DNA from: Desulfopila sp. IMCC35008
GTDB taxonomy: Bacteria > Desulfobacterota > Desulfobulbia > Desulfobulbales > Desulfocapsaceae
Length of the DNA stretch: 64,000 bases
Direction of reading: 5' to 3'
Assembly: GCF_010646885.2 (NCBI RefSeq)
Contig: NZ_CP050700.1
Span: 1,028,001 to 1,092,000, forward strand
The notes beneath the pieces are model-generated. The model searched no databases and was not told where the DNA came from. It was given only the letters and a program-made list of their open reading frames with translations. The position numbers and the translations under genes are program-made. The first letter of the stretch is position 1. Every line of letters begins with the position of its first letter. Shown one piece after another: positions 1 through 8,800 of this stretch.

Positions 1-116
1 CGATTGAAGCAGATGTCCTTCGTATAATCAAAACAGTGGAAGATACTTTTAATAAAAGAAGATGTCAAGCAGTGAACGAGCCGGTGCTTAAAAAAGTCGC
101 AGACAGGAAAGCATGA
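1..116 (+). CDS. C-terminal fragment of an unrecognised protein (5' end outside window)
   Basis: An open frame enters from the left edge (codons in phase from position 3) and stops at TGA 114-116. The visible 37 residues are charged and probably helical (ending KKVADRKA). There is no start codon or recognisable motif, so no function can be given. It is called only because the frame stays open to the window edge and the next genes lie on the other strand; it could be chance. Confidence 0.4.
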   Translation, partial: IEADVLRIIKTVEDTFNKRRCQAVNEPVLKKVADRKA

Positions 117-132
117 AGATTTCTTTGCCAAT

Positions 133-426
133 TCATTGAGTTCCTTTTTTGTGAAAACCGTGCAAGGAGAGATAAAAAAGAATTGCAGGCCAACAAACAA
201 GGAGAATACAGGTCCAGATATATTTATCGGTTTTTGCCAACTGATTCCTGGTGAAAATGTCTTTTAAAACCAAAAACATCAGTCCAACATTGACCAGCAA
301 GCCGCATAAACTTAAGGGGAAAAGGAGGCCTGCGGATCGAGACTCAGGCACCAGAGCAAACAGTGTTCCAATGCCAAATGCAAACGAAACAGCGAACAGG
401 CAATATAATTTTTCAAATGTAGACAT
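133..426 (-). CDS. Small hydrophobic membrane protein of unknown function
   Basis: The product has 97 residues with three likely membrane segments (about 6-24, 34-55 and 69-89), a polar loop of about 13 residues between segments 2 and 3, and a short basic tail ending KKGTQ. No catalytic motif is seen. It follows the secreted protein gene at 442-933 on the same strand after 15 bases, so the two are probably co-transcribed. I do not recognise the family; integral membrane location is the only safe statement. Confidence 0.6.
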   Translation of the reverse strand: MSTFEKLYCLFAVSFAFGIGTLFALVPESRSAGLLFPLSLCGLLVNVGLMFLVLKDIFTRNQLAKTDKYIWTCILLVCWPAILFYLSLHGFHKKGTQ

Positions 427-441
427 GGTTGCTCAATCGAA

Positions 442-933
442 TTAGTCACTGGCCTGTTCTCGGGCGAGTTGCTCAGGGCTCATGGTCCAGAATGGAGTTC
501 CATCTTTGGTGAGACGCACCTTGAATGAGAAGTGCTCTCCCTGTTTTACCTTGCTGGCAAGGAAGACATCCTCACCGTCAATGACTGCCCAGCTGCCCCG
601 GATTTTTGTCTTTATATTTTTACGAAGGCCTGTTTTTTTTGCACTGGCAAAGGCCGCAGGGCAAAGATGAACCAGAATAGCTTCTCCGTCTCCTTCATCA
701 AAATAAAAACCTGTGCCAGGTGCCATGCCGGAAAGCGGGATGATTTCAACAAATTTAGTAATCTTACCCTTGAATTTGTCGAGTTCCTTGGCGTTATAGT
801 AGCTGTTATATTCTGAGTCGATCTCCCACCCTTTTAACCCGTCCTCTGCCTTGCTGCTCATAGGGGTGAATCCGACTAATAAAAGACAGAAAAGTGTGAC
901 AAGCAAAGAGGAGATAGGATGTTGTTGTTTCAT
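442..933 (-). CDS. Predicted exported protein of unknown function
   Basis: The product has 163 residues. The N-terminus has a basic start, a leucine-rich core (about residues 8-22) and a plausible signal peptidase I site near SSKA-E at about 28-29, so it is probably periplasmic. The mature part is soluble, with a short beta-rich stretch (KGKITKFVEIIP, about 54-65) that resembles small OB-type periplasmic domains, but this is only an impression. There is no lipobox. The membrane protein at 133-426 follows directly. Confidence 0.65.
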   Translation of the reverse strand: MKQQHPISSLLVTLFCLLLVGFTPMSSKAEDGLKGWEIDSEYNSYYNAKELDKFKGKITKFVEIIPLSGMAPGTGFYFDEGDGEAILVHLCPAAFASAKKTGLRKNIKTKIRGSWAVIDGEDVFLASKVKQGEHFSFKVRLTKDGTPFWTMSPEQLAREQASD

Positions 934-1056
934 GGTCTTTTGTCTAGTACCTGATTAATGGGATCTGTTTATTTATTGTCTCTTTTTATGGAGGCATTTC
1001 ATCTGACTATATACTGATAATAGGTATTTGTTTTAACAAATGCAAGTGGCACGATG

Positions 1057-2166
1057 TTATCGATGTTGACGAAAAAAGTCGTCCAGAAGTTTTTTTCGCC
1101 ATCCTTCTGTCTGTCGCAACTGCTTTATCTGTCGCTTCCTGTTGCCAAAAACCTTTACCAGTTCTTTTAATTCACTGCCATTTCCGACAAGGGCAGGGTC
1201 TATACCCAGGACTTTACACTTTAATTGTATAAGGTTGGACAAGGTATCCAGGGTTTCACGCTCTTTGGTAGTAAGGCGGGTTGTCCGGCATGCATCGGGA
1301 TAGGACGATTCATCGGCACCTCTTACCTCGTTAATGATCTGGCATATTGCCTCGCCGTACTTCTTGCTTGCTTTAATAGATAAGCCAGATTTCTCATGCA
1401 GCTCTTCGGGGGTCATAATTTTCTTCTTGGAGATAGCTACCAGGACGTTGTCTTTGACGATATGCCCTCTTGGCCGGTTCAGCTCTTTGGCCGTTTCTTC
1501 CCGCCAGGCAGAGAGCATTTGCAACATGGAGAGTGATTGTCTGTTGAGGCTGCCGGCACCTCTGATTTTTCGGTAGCGTTGAGACTGGCCGTTCTCAATA
1601 TAATTTTTGGGATTATTGAGAAGGTTCAGTTCTTCCTGTAGCCAGGATTTGATTTTCGGTCCGATAATTCTGCTCATCAGGATGACGCGCACGGCTCGCA
1701 GGTAGCGAACATCATCAAGGGCGTATTCTACCTGTTGTTCCTTGAGAGGGCGTTGGAGCCAGTTTGTTCGCGTCTCCGTTTTGGACAGGTTGATGTCGAG
1801 CAGCTCCTTTATCAGGTTGCAGAGTGATAATGTTGATGGCAAATCGGCAAATCCTGCCGCCAATCTGGTGTCAAAAACGTTTTGGGCGGCAGTCCCGGTC
1901 GCCTGGTAAAGGATTGCCAGGTCCTGTGGGGCGTCGTGCAGGATCTTGACCACATTACGGTCCGATAGTAATTCACCGAGTGGGCTTAAGTCCTCAATGG
2001 CAATTGGGTCAATCAGCTCACAATCCTCATCGGATAGAGCGACTTGGATGAGTCCCAGTTGCGGGAAGTAGGTCCGTTCCCAAACAAATTCTGTGTCAAT
2101 TGCGACAGCATCCGTTTCCCTTGCTCGTTCCACAAAGGCTATAAGTTCACTTGTCGTTTGTATCAT
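1057..2166 (-). CDS. rnd: Ribonuclease D
   Basis: A 3'-5' exoribonuclease that trims tRNA and other stable RNA 3' ends, cytoplasmic. The DEDD exonuclease motifs are visible: AIDTEFVWERTYFPQLGLIQ (Exo I), ILHDAPQDLAIL (Exo II) and YALDDVRYL (Exo III). An HRDC-like helical region follows (around QSLSMLQMLSAWREETAKELNRPRGHI). The ATG at 2164-2166 gives 369 residues starting MIQTTSEL, matching the usual start of the family; a GTG at 2223 would add 19 residues without family support. It stands alone, with no partner gene in the same direction. Confidence 0.93.
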   Translation of the reverse strand: MIQTTSELIAFVERARETDAVAIDTEFVWERTYFPQLGLIQVALSDEDCELIDPIAIEDLSPLGELLSDRNVVKILHDAPQDLAILYQATGTAAQNVFDTRLAAGFADLPSTLSLCNLIKELLDINLSKTETRTNWLQRPLKEQQVEYALDDVRYLRAVRVILMSRIIGPKIKSWLQEELNLLNNPKNYIENGQSQRYRKIRGAGSLNRQSLSMLQMLSAWREETAKELNRPRGHIVKDNVLVAISKKKIMTPEELHEKSGLSIKASKKYGEAICQIINEVRGADESSYPDACRTTRLTTKERETLDTLSNLIQLKCKVLGIDPALVGNGSELKELVKVFGNRKRQIKQLRQTEGWRKKLLDDFFRQHR

Positions 2167-2588
2167 AACGATGGCAGCTGGAGTGGTTCTCTTTATATTA
2201 ATATGATGTAGGATTTCCGGCACACGAAAAGACAGCAGGGGATATTCCCTTTGCAGTCAGTTGTTCTCTCTTTAGTCAATAGATTGCATGGCGTCAAATG
2301 GTTTTCCTCACAAACCCGGTGGAATAGTGGCGGGATGATAGAACTCCTGTTGGCGAAGTTCCAGCACCATAGTATATAAAAAGGACAGAAAAATAATCCG
2401 ATTACTTCTGACTCGTAACATCGTCTGGCTCAGCATCTGGTTACTCACTGCATGTAACCTGTACGTGGTGGTATTATGGAGACTGTTCCAGTTGATATTT
2501 CCAAATGAATGAGCCTTGTCCTTCAATTGTGAATGAGCGGTAATCAGAAAAAGTTGTCCATCTCTATGAGATGAATATTGAGGAGCAG
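2167..2588. other. Intergenic region between divergent rnd and yejB
   Basis: About 420 bases. It must hold the promoters of both divergent genes, but I could not pick a convincing pair of hexamers. No tRNA, repeat or family-supported ORF is seen. The open frame on the minus strand crossing into yejB has no recognisable sequence and was rejected. No yejA-like substrate-binding protein gene is present here. Confidence 0.5.
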
Positions 2589-3641
2589 ATGGCCGGGTAC
2601 ATCCTGAAAAGACTGTTGTTGATGATACCAACCCTCTTCGGAGTGATGCTGGTGACTTTTGTCGTGACCCAGTTTGTGCCTGGGGGGCCTGTTGAAAAGC
2701 TTGTCGCGGAGATGGAGGGCTTCGAGGGAGCGGGAGAGGTCTCCGTCGGGCAGGGGTCGATGTATCGCGGTGACTCCGGGCTCGACAGTGAGAGAGTGGA
2801 GGCGCTCAAAAAACTATACGGTTTTGATAAGCCACCGGTTGTGAGGTTTTTTATTATGATGAAAAACTATCTCATCTTTGATTTCGGTGAGTCGTATTAT
2901 TACAGGCAGGGGGTGGTGGATCTCGTGATTTCCAGGATGCCGGTTTCTATGTCCCTTGGCTTGTGGAGCTTCCTGCTTGTCTATAGTGTCTGTATTCCTC
3001 TTGGGATCGCCAAGGCCGTCCGGGATGGCAGTCGGTTTGACATGTTGAGCTCCACTTTTATACTTATCGGTTATGCGATTCCAGGGTTTGTTCTAGGTGT
3101 TTTGCTCATCGTGCTGTTTGGGGGGGGCAGTTTCTGGAATATCTTCCCGCTCAGGGGGATAACTTCTGATAATTGGGGGGAGATGGGTATTGTTATGAAG
3201 GTTTTGGATTATCTTTGGCATATGGTCCTGCCCATCACTGCTTCCGGAGTGGGCAGTCTGGCTGTTATGACGATGCTCACCAAAAACTCCTTCCTGGAAG
3301 AAATCCGCAAACAGTATGTGGTGACCGCCAGGGCAAAAGGGCTCGCCGAAAAAGAGGTACTGTATAAACATGTCTTTAAAAATGCCATAATTCCGATAAT
3401 AACAGGTTTTCCTGGCTATTTTATTGCTTCGTTCTTCACCGGCAGTTTGTTGATAGAGACCATATTCTCACTCGACGGTATGGGGCTTCTTGGGTATCAG
3501 TCAGTTATGAACCGTGATTATCCCGTTGTTCTCGGTTTACTCTATTTTTTCACCTTGATCGGGCTGATCGCCAGGCTGCTGTCCGATTTGAGTTACGTGC
3601 TGGTTGATCCACGAATAAGTTTTGATCAGGCGGAAGGGTGA
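2589..3641 (+). CDS. yejB: Peptide ABC transporter permease, YejB type
   Basis: Inner-membrane permease of an oligopeptide/microcin C-type ABC importer. The protein (350 residues) shows the YejB features: MAGYILKRLLLMIPTLFGV at the start, the loop with RYGF/LYGFDKP, the FPLRG motif, and the EAA-type loop VVTARAKGLAEKEVLYKHVFKNA that contacts the ATPase. The ATG at 2589 is preceded by GAGGAG and fits the family start; an ATG at 2571 would add six residues. yejE follows after 3 bases. Neither a YejA-like binding protein nor a YejF-like ATPase is adjacent, so these must be encoded elsewhere. Confidence 0.93.
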   Translation: MAGYILKRLLLMIPTLFGVMLVTFVVTQFVPGGPVEKLVAEMEGFEGAGEVSVGQGSMYRGDSGLDSERVEALKKLYGFDKPPVVRFFIMMKNYLIFDFGESYYYRQGVVDLVISRMPVSMSLGLWSFLLVYSVCIPLGIAKAVRDGSRFDMLSSTFILIGYAIPGFVLGVLLIVLFGGGSFWNIFPLRGITSDNWGEMGIVMKVLDYLWHMVLPITASGVGSLAVMTMLTKNSFLEEIRKQYVVTARAKGLAEKEVLYKHVFKNAIIPIITGFPGYFIASFFTGSLLIETIFSLDGMGLLGYQSVMNRDYPVVLGLLYFFTLIGLIARLLSDLSYVLVDPRISFDQAEG

Positions 3642-3644
3642 GGG

Positions 3645-4688
3645 ATGAAAACAGCAGCCACACGTACATACGGGAAAGGACCCACCGGAAGACGTTGGAA
3701 GCGGTTTCGTCGAAGCAGGCGTGGGTATTACAGCCTGATAATCTTCCTGATATTTTTCGTCTTGAGCCTGTTTGCAGAAATTCTCAGCAATGATAAACCG
3801 TTTCTGGTGGTGTATGAAGGGGAATTGTTTTTTCCACTTGTTATAGAGTATCCCGAGACTCGTTTCGGTGGTGATTTTGAAACAGAGACGGATTATCTTG
3901 ATCCATTTTTTCTGGAAATGATGGAGAGACCCGGCAATAAAGCGCTCTTTCCTCCTAACCGGCATAGTTATAACTCTATCAACCTCGATATTGATGGTCC
4001 GCTGCCTGCACCTCCCAGTCGGCAAAATCTCCTGGGTACAGATGATCGGGGAAGGGATGTGCTGGCCCGTCTTGTCTATGGCTTTCGACTGAGTATTCTG
4101 TTTGGCCTTGGTCTTACCCTCATAGGCACCCTTACCGGCATTGTTGCTGGTGCAGTCCAGGGCTATTTCGGTGGCCGTGTCGACCTGGTCTGCCAAAGAT
4201 TTATTGAGATATGGGGGGCAATGCCGGAACTGTACCTGCTTATAATTTTCGCCTCTATCTTCCAGCCGAGTATTTTATTGCTCCTGGTTTTGCTGTCGCT
4301 TTTTGCCTGGATGGGACTTTCGGACTATGTACGGGCGGAGTTCCTGCGCGGCAGGAATCTTGAATATGTTAAGGCAGCCAGGGCCCTTGGTGTTGGAAAT
4401 GTCACTATAATGTACAGGCATCTTCTTCCGAACAGCATGACACCGGTGATCACATTTCTTCCTTTTAGGGTGTCGGCATCGATCCTGGCTCTGACAAGTC
4501 TCGACTTCCTGGGCTTGGGGGTGCCGCCCTCAACGCCGAGTCTTGGTGAACTGCTGGCTCAGGGGAAGGCAAATATAGATGCATGGTGGCTCTCACTGAG
4601 TACCTTTTTTGTTTTGGTGGGAACACTTATCTTACTCATATTTATAGGTGAGAGTTTACGAGAGGTTTTTGACCCGCGAAAAAAATAG
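3645..4688 (+). CDS. yejE: Peptide ABC transporter permease, YejE type
   Basis: Second permease of the same importer, 347 residues. A basic N-terminus (RRWKRFRRSRRGYYSL) precedes TM1 at about 29-48, followed by the long periplasmic insertion typical of YejE (about 50-125, containing LLGTDDRGRDVLARL). The five-helix permease core has the EAA loop YVKAARALGVGNVTIMYRHLLPN. It starts 3 bases after the yejB stop with GAAGGGTGAGGG as ribosome-binding region, so the pair is translationally linked. No ATPase gene follows; the next gene belongs to the mla operon after 160 bases. Confidence 0.93.
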   Translation: MKTAATRTYGKGPTGRRWKRFRRSRRGYYSLIIFLIFFVLSLFAEILSNDKPFLVVYEGELFFPLVIEYPETRFGGDFETETDYLDPFFLEMMERPGNKALFPPNRHSYNSINLDIDGPLPAPPSRQNLLGTDDRGRDVLARLVYGFRLSILFGLGLTLIGTLTGIVAGAVQGYFGGRVDLVCQRFIEIWGAMPELYLLIIFASIFQPSILLLLVLLSLFAWMGLSDYVRAEFLRGRNLEYVKAARALGVGNVTIMYRHLLPNSMTPVITFLPFRVSASILALTSLDFLGLGVPPSTPSLGELLAQGKANIDAWWLSLSTFFVLVGTLILLIFIGESLREVFDPRKK

Positions 4689-4860
4689 CATAGATAACCC
4701 TGTAGGAAGATTGTAAGGCCTTGCTATTAAGGTTGACCATCTGTTGACAAACAACGGATATATTAATAGTGTAGCCTTTACTGCTTGTTAATCATTTGTA
4801 TTTATATAACTATTTGACTCGGTTGACGTTACTGCTGTCGTCAGATGGTTGGCTGGGCGG

Positions 4861-5685
4861 ATGCCCGGATTGTTAAAACATTTAGTGTACTTTATGCTTA
4901 TTAGCCCCATCCGGCGTCTTGGGGATACCGGAATATATGTCCTTCAGGACCTTGGCAGAATGGGAATGTATCTCGTCCTGGTCTTCGCTGGGCTTTTTAA
5001 ACGCCCGTTTCGGTTTCGTGAGTGCCTCCGCCAGGTCAATTTTGTCGGGGCAGGTTCTGTGGCCGTAATATTTTTTACCGCCGCGTCTACCGGTATGGTG
5101 TTGGGTTTGCAGGGCTACTACTCCCTGAATAAATTCGGTGCGGAAGGTATGCTCGGCTCTGCGGTGTCGCTGACGATAATCATGGAACTGGGGCCGGTGC
5201 TGACCGCCCTGATGGTTGCCGGCAGGGCTGGTTCTGCTATGTGTGCGGAGCTTGGTATTATGCGTATATCTGATCAGATCGATGCTTTGGAGTGCATGGC
5301 CATCGACCCGTACCGCTATCTGATTGCACCAAAATTCCTGGCGACACTGATCTCTGTTCCATTACTCACAGCGCTCTTTGATGTGATTGGGATCGGTGGA
5401 GGGTATATTGCCGGTGTCAGTCTGTTGGGTGTCAATCCCGGAAGTTATATGGAAGGAATGCGATCGAGTGTGACAAATCACGATATATATCTGGGCGTCG
5501 TCAAGTCATTTGTGTTTGCCTTGCTCGTGGTCTGGATATGCACCGGGCGCGGTTTTCTAGTCCGGGAAATCCGTGGTGCCGGTTTTGGGGCGGAGAGTGT
5601 CTCAAAGGTGACAACTCAGGCGGTTGTTCTCTCTTCGATTTCGGTATTGGTCTTTGATTATCTGTTGACGGCGGTGTTGCTCTGA
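4861..5685 (+). CDS. mlaE: Phospholipid transport ABC permease MlaE
   Basis: Integral permease of the Mla (MCE-type) system that moves phospholipids between outer and inner membranes. The protein of about 274 residues carries the family signature GMVLGLQGYYSLNKFGAE, then MELGPVLTALMVAGRAGSAM and the E-L-G-I-M-R-I-S-D-Q-I-DALE cytoplasmic stretch. The start is uncertain: ATG 4861 and an in-frame TTG at 4849 are both possible. The stop overlaps the mlaF start by one base (ATGA-type junction), the mark of a tight operon mlaE-F-D-A-C. Confidence 0.93.
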   Translation: MPGLLKHLVYFMLISPIRRLGDTGIYVLQDLGRMGMYLVLVFAGLFKRPFRFRECLRQVNFVGAGSVAVIFFTAASTGMVLGLQGYYSLNKFGAEGMLGSAVSLTIIMELGPVLTALMVAGRAGSAMCAELGIMRISDQIDALECMAIDPYRYLIAPKFLATLISVPLLTALFDVIGIGGGYIAGVSLLGVNPGSYMEGMRSSVTNHDIYLGVVKSFVFALLVVWICTGRGFLVREIRGAGFGAESVSKVTTQAVVLSSISVLVFDYLLTAVLL

Positions 5686-6467
5686 TGACTCCGGCTATTG
5701 AATTTATCGACGTGGTGAAAAGCTTTCCGGATAAGGATGGCGGCAGGCAGGTAGTGCTCGACCATGTGGACTTTACCATTCCTCAATCCAAAACGACAGT
5801 TATTGCCGGCAGGTCAGGTCAGGGGAAGAGTGTAACGCTCAAACTGGTTCTTGGTCTTATGCGAGCCGATTCCGGCACCATATTGGTCGATGGTGAGGAT
5901 GTTACCCGTATCAGGGGACGTAAGCTTGAGAAATTGCGAACCAAATTTGGTGTGCTTTTTCAGGGTGCAGCATTATTCGATTCGCTGAGTGTCTTTGAGA
6001 ACGTGGCTCTGCCGTTACGTGAGAGAACCGTAAAGCGTGAGGTGGAAATCCGCGAGCAGGTCATGACAACACTCAAGCAACTTGAGCTTGACGGTCATGA
6101 GGACAAGTTTCCTGCTCAATTGAGCGGAGGGATGAGAAAAAGAGTCGGTTTGGCCCGGGCATTGCAACTTGGGCCTGAGATCTTGTTGTTTGACGAACCA
6201 ACGACAGGTCTCGACCCTGTTATGACAAACGATATCTACCATCTTTTCTCACGCACCCAGGCGCAACTGGGGTATAGTTCGGTTATTGTCAGTCATGATA
6301 TTCCGAAAGTTTTTAATCTGGCTGATCAGGTAATTATACTGAACAAGGGAAAGATGGATGTTTTTAAGAATCCTGAAGAAATCCAGTGGGCTGAAAAACC
6401 GCATATAAAAGAATTTGTGCGGACCACGATGGGTGAAATATATCAGAGTCATCTGGTGGAAAAATGA
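5685..6467 (+). CDS. mlaF: Phospholipid transport ABC ATPase MlaF
   Basis: Cytoplasmic ATPase that energises the Mla transporter. The 260 residues contain Walker A GRSGQGKS (42-49), the signature QLSGGMRKRVGLARAL, Walker B EILLFDEPTTGLDP and the switch His in VIVSHDI. The GQGKS form of Walker A is typical of MlaF. The start codon overlaps the end of mlaE by one base and its stop overlaps the start of mlaD by four bases (6464-6467), so all three are co-translated. Confidence 0.96.
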   Translation: MTPAIEFIDVVKSFPDKDGGRQVVLDHVDFTIPQSKTTVIAGRSGQGKSVTLKLVLGLMRADSGTILVDGEDVTRIRGRKLEKLRTKFGVLFQGAALFDSLSVFENVALPLRERTVKREVEIREQVMTTLKQLELDGHEDKFPAQLSGGMRKRVGLARALQLGPEILLFDEPTTGLDPVMTNDIYHLFSRTQAQLGYSSVIVSHDIPKVFNLADQVIILNKGKMDVFKNPEEIQWAEKPHIKEFVRTTMGEIYQSHLVEK

Positions 6468-6913
6468 AACAAGGAACACAGGAAACCATTGTCGGTCTTT
6501 TTATCCTGGCCGGATTCGCTGCACTTTGCTACATGGCTCTCCAACTTGGTGAAGTCGAATTGTTCAGCAGCAGTCGTAACTATATCATCGAAGCCGAGTT
6601 TAATAATGTGTCCGGGGTGAAGGCCGGTGCAGCGGTACAGGTATCGGGAGTTGTTGTCGGCAGCGTGGATCGTATCCACCTTAATGAGGACAGCTACGCC
6701 GTCTTGTCCCTGAAACTGAATAAGGAGATAGCGGTCCCGGTCGATTCGATTGCTTCGGTGAAGTCGCAAGGGATCATTGGCGATAAATACATCCAGATAA
6801 GTCTCGGCGGCGATGAGGAGATGCTGGCCGCCGGCGAACTGATAACAGAAACGGAGTCGGCCGTGGATATCGAATCACTCATCTCCAAATTTGCCTTTGG
6901 CAGTGCAAAGTAG
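6464..6913 (+). CDS. mlaD: MCE-domain lipid-binding protein MlaD
   Basis: Inner-membrane anchored MCE protein that forms the ring through which lipid passes to the MlaEF permease. The 149 residues have an uncleaved N-terminal anchor (about 9-25) and one MCE domain beginning around residue 40 (AEFNNVSGVKAGAAVQVSGV) and including KSQGIIGDKYIQIS. It is a little shorter than the E. coli protein (about 183) and has only a short C-terminal tail. Its position, with overlap to mlaF and 9 bases before mlaA, supports the call. Confidence 0.94.
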   Translation: MKQGTQETIVGLFILAGFAALCYMALQLGEVELFSSSRNYIIEAEFNNVSGVKAGAAVQVSGVVVGSVDRIHLNEDSYAVLSLKLNKEIAVPVDSIASVKSQGIIGDKYIQISLGGDEEMLAAGELITETESAVDIESLISKFAFGSAK

Positions 6914-6922
6914 GGGGCTGCT

Positions 6923-7714
6923 ATGAGAAACAGACTTTTTCAGGCTCTCCTTGCTGCGCTGTTCGGTTTTTTTGTGGCCTCCCCGTTGCTGGCAGACGAT
7001 AATCTGGTCGGCGGAGAGAATTTCTCCATAGTGGATGAAATGCCCGATCTGCTGGATGATGAATATGATGATGAGGATGAGTATGGTTCGGACGGTGAAC
7101 AGGTATTCGACCCCCTTGAGCCTTTAAACAGGATTACCTTTGAGTTTAATGATAAACTCTATTTCTGGGTCCTCAAGCCTGTGAAAACCGGTTATTCTTA
7201 CGTAATACCGGAGGATTTCCGACTTGTTATCGGTAACTTCTTTTATAACCTCAGGGCGCCGGTTCGGTTAGTAAATAACGTCTTACAGGGTAGGTTTGAA
7301 GATGCCGGGGTTGTTCTCTCACGCTTTATGATTAACACCACAATCGGGGTGTTCGGCTTTGGTGACGCGGCTGCCGAGGCCTTTGATATCATGCCGAAGG
7401 AGGCTGATTTTGGCCAGACCCTGGGCGTATATGGGTTGGGGCGTGGTTTATATATCTGCTGGCCGGTTTTCGGTCCCTCCAATGTGCGGGACTCTTTTGG
7501 TTTGGCAGCCGACTTTTATATGCATCCCCTGACGTATATGGATGTGGATACAACGGCATCTGTTGGATTTTTCGGTACCGATTATGTTAACAGGCTCTCT
7601 ATAACTCCCGATGTTTATGAGGAGATGAAGCGCATCTCGCTTGACCCCTATATTGCAACCCGGCAGGCATATACCGATTACAGACAGAATATAATAAAAA
7701 ATTATAACCAGTAA
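6923..7714 (+). CDS. mlaA: Outer-membrane phospholipid-removal protein MlaA (VacJ family)
   Basis: MlaA takes mislocalised phospholipid out of the outer leaflet and hands it to MlaC. The protein (263 residues) has the family signature FDPLEPLNRITFEFNDKLYF, then RAPVRLVNNVLQGRFEDAG, and DFGQTLGVYGLGRGLYI with the GPSNVRDSFGL motif. The signal peptide (about 1-24, ending ASPLLA) has no lipobox cysteine, unlike the E. coli lipoprotein, so here it is probably cleaved by signal peptidase I. An acidic insert (DDEYDDEDEYGSD) precedes the conserved part. mlaC follows within 12 bases. Confidence 0.94.
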   Translation: MRNRLFQALLAALFGFFVASPLLADDNLVGGENFSIVDEMPDLLDDEYDDEDEYGSDGEQVFDPLEPLNRITFEFNDKLYFWVLKPVKTGYSYVIPEDFRLVIGNFFYNLRAPVRLVNNVLQGRFEDAGVVLSRFMINTTIGVFGFGDAAAEAFDIMPKEADFGQTLGVYGLGRGLYICWPVFGPSNVRDSFGLAADFYMHPLTYMDVDTTASVGFFGTDYVNRLSITPDVYEEMKRISLDPYIATRQAYTDYRQNIIKNYNQ

Positions 7715-7725
7715 ATGTGACTGAG

Positions 7726-8343
7726 ATGAACACGCGCCTACTTAAAACCATAATGGCATTGTCGCTGCTGACGCTTATTCTTCCTGGGGCAGTTTTAGCC
7801 TCAAACGGGCCAACTGACCAGTTGCGCCCTGCACTCAATAGCCTTACCGCTATTCTGGCGAACCCAGAATTGAAAGGTGATGCGAACAAGTCGGAGAGGC
7901 GTGCCAGGATAATGGAGTCTATAAGGACCGGTTTTGATTTTCGTGAGATGTCAAAGCGAATTCTCGGCAGGAGTTGGAATGATATTTCGGATGCAGAGAA
8001 AGATCATTTCACTGAGTTGATGACCAAATTGCTGGAAAATGTGTATGTCGGTAAATTGGAAGGATACTCCGGGCAGACAGTGGGGTATGTGGATGAGCGT
8101 ATTAAGGGTGATCGAGCACAGGTCTCTACCTTGATTGAGGATAGCGGCATCAAGATTCCCGTTCATTATATTATGACTCTTACCGGTGAGAAATGGATGG
8201 TCTACGACATTAATATTGAGGGGGTCAGTCTGGTCAGAAACTATAAAGAGCAATTCAGATCCATACTTCGCACCGAAAAATTCGATGGGCTGATAAAGGT
8301 TCTTGAGCAGAAGAACGCCTCCTTCGAGTCACAAAGCGGCTGA
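7726..8343 (+). CDS. mlaC: Periplasmic phospholipid shuttle MlaC
   Basis: Soluble periplasmic carrier between MlaA and MlaD, about 205 residues. A signal peptide (roughly 1-25, ending GAVLA) leads into the MlaC/Ttg2 fold with the motifs FDFREMSKRILGRSWNDIS, the Y-V-G-K-L-E-GY stretch and KWMVYDINIEGVSLVRNYKEQF. Two starts are possible, GTG 7717 and ATG 7726; neither has a strong ribosome-binding site and the ATG is preferred. The next gene begins one base after the stop. Confidence 0.93.
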   Translation: MNTRLLKTIMALSLLTLILPGAVLASNGPTDQLRPALNSLTAILANPELKGDANKSERRARIMESIRTGFDFREMSKRILGRSWNDISDAEKDHFTELMTKLLENVYVGKLEGYSGQTVGYVDERIKGDRAQVSTLIEDSGIKIPVHYIMTLTGEKWMVYDINIEGVSLVRNYKEQFRSILRTEKFDGLIKVLEQKNASFESQSG

Positions 8344-8344
8344 T

Positions 8345-8800
8345 ATGTCAGTGGAGACATCCCTGCATAAGGTGCTTCATAACCTTTTTGATCTGGCAGA
8401 TTTCTCTGTGCTGGAGCCTCTTGTGAATCTGTGCAGGTTGCAAGGGCTTGTCGCTGGTGAGAGCCTGTTTGAAGAAGGGGGTGAGGGGACATCCATGTAC
8501 TTTATCATTGAGGGGAAACTTGCGGTGCACAAGGAAACGTCCATGGCTGGAAAGCGACAGGCTGTTGCTTTACTTGGACCTGGTTCAGTGGTTGGGGAAG
8601 GCGTGTTGGGAGGCAAAACAGTTCGTGGTGCCACCTTGGTGGCCGTTGAGAAGAGCGTGCTTGCAGAACTGAGCTTGAGCAGGTTCCATGGACTTGAGAA
8701 AAATGATCCACAGCTTGCTCTTACTGTTGTTAAGAAGATGTTGAAACTGTCTTCAATCCGTTTGCAAAAAAGTTCTGAGCGACTGGCTTTGATTTTATAG
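8345..8800 (+). CDS. Cyclic nucleotide-binding-domain protein at the end of the mla operon
   Basis: The 151 residues make a single CRP-type beta-barrel domain: GESLFEEGGEGTSMYFIIEGKLAVHKE, then LGPGSVVGEGVLGG and a phosphate-cassette-like stretch with R in VRGATLVA. The usual FGE-[LI]-(A/S)LL cassette is altered to VVGEGVLGGKTVRGA, so ligand binding is doubtful. There is no DNA-binding helix-turn-helix after the barrel, only a C-terminal helix, so it is not a standard transcription factor. ATG 8345 lies one base after the mlaC stop. A role in sensing or regulating the Mla system is inference from position only. Confidence 0.8.
   Translation: MSVETSLHKVLHNLFDLADFSVLEPLVNLCRLQGLVAGESLFEEGGEGTSMYFIIEGKLAVHKETSMAGKRQAVALLGPGSVVGEGVLGGKTVRGATLVAVEKSVLAELSLSRFHGLEKNDPQLALTVVKKMLKLSSIRLQKSSERLALIL

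Noticed and set aside
1038..1056. TGGCACG resembling a sigma54 -24 element
   Set aside because: No GC element at the right spacing (TTAT follows instead of TTGC), and it lies after rnd rather than before a gene.
2308..2631. 107-residue minus-strand ORF between rnd and yejB
   Set aside because: It overlaps the yejB start and shows no recognisable sequence.
3537..4196. 219-residue minus-strand ORF opposite yejE
   Set aside because: It lies entirely across two well-supported membrane protein genes and has no recognisable domain.
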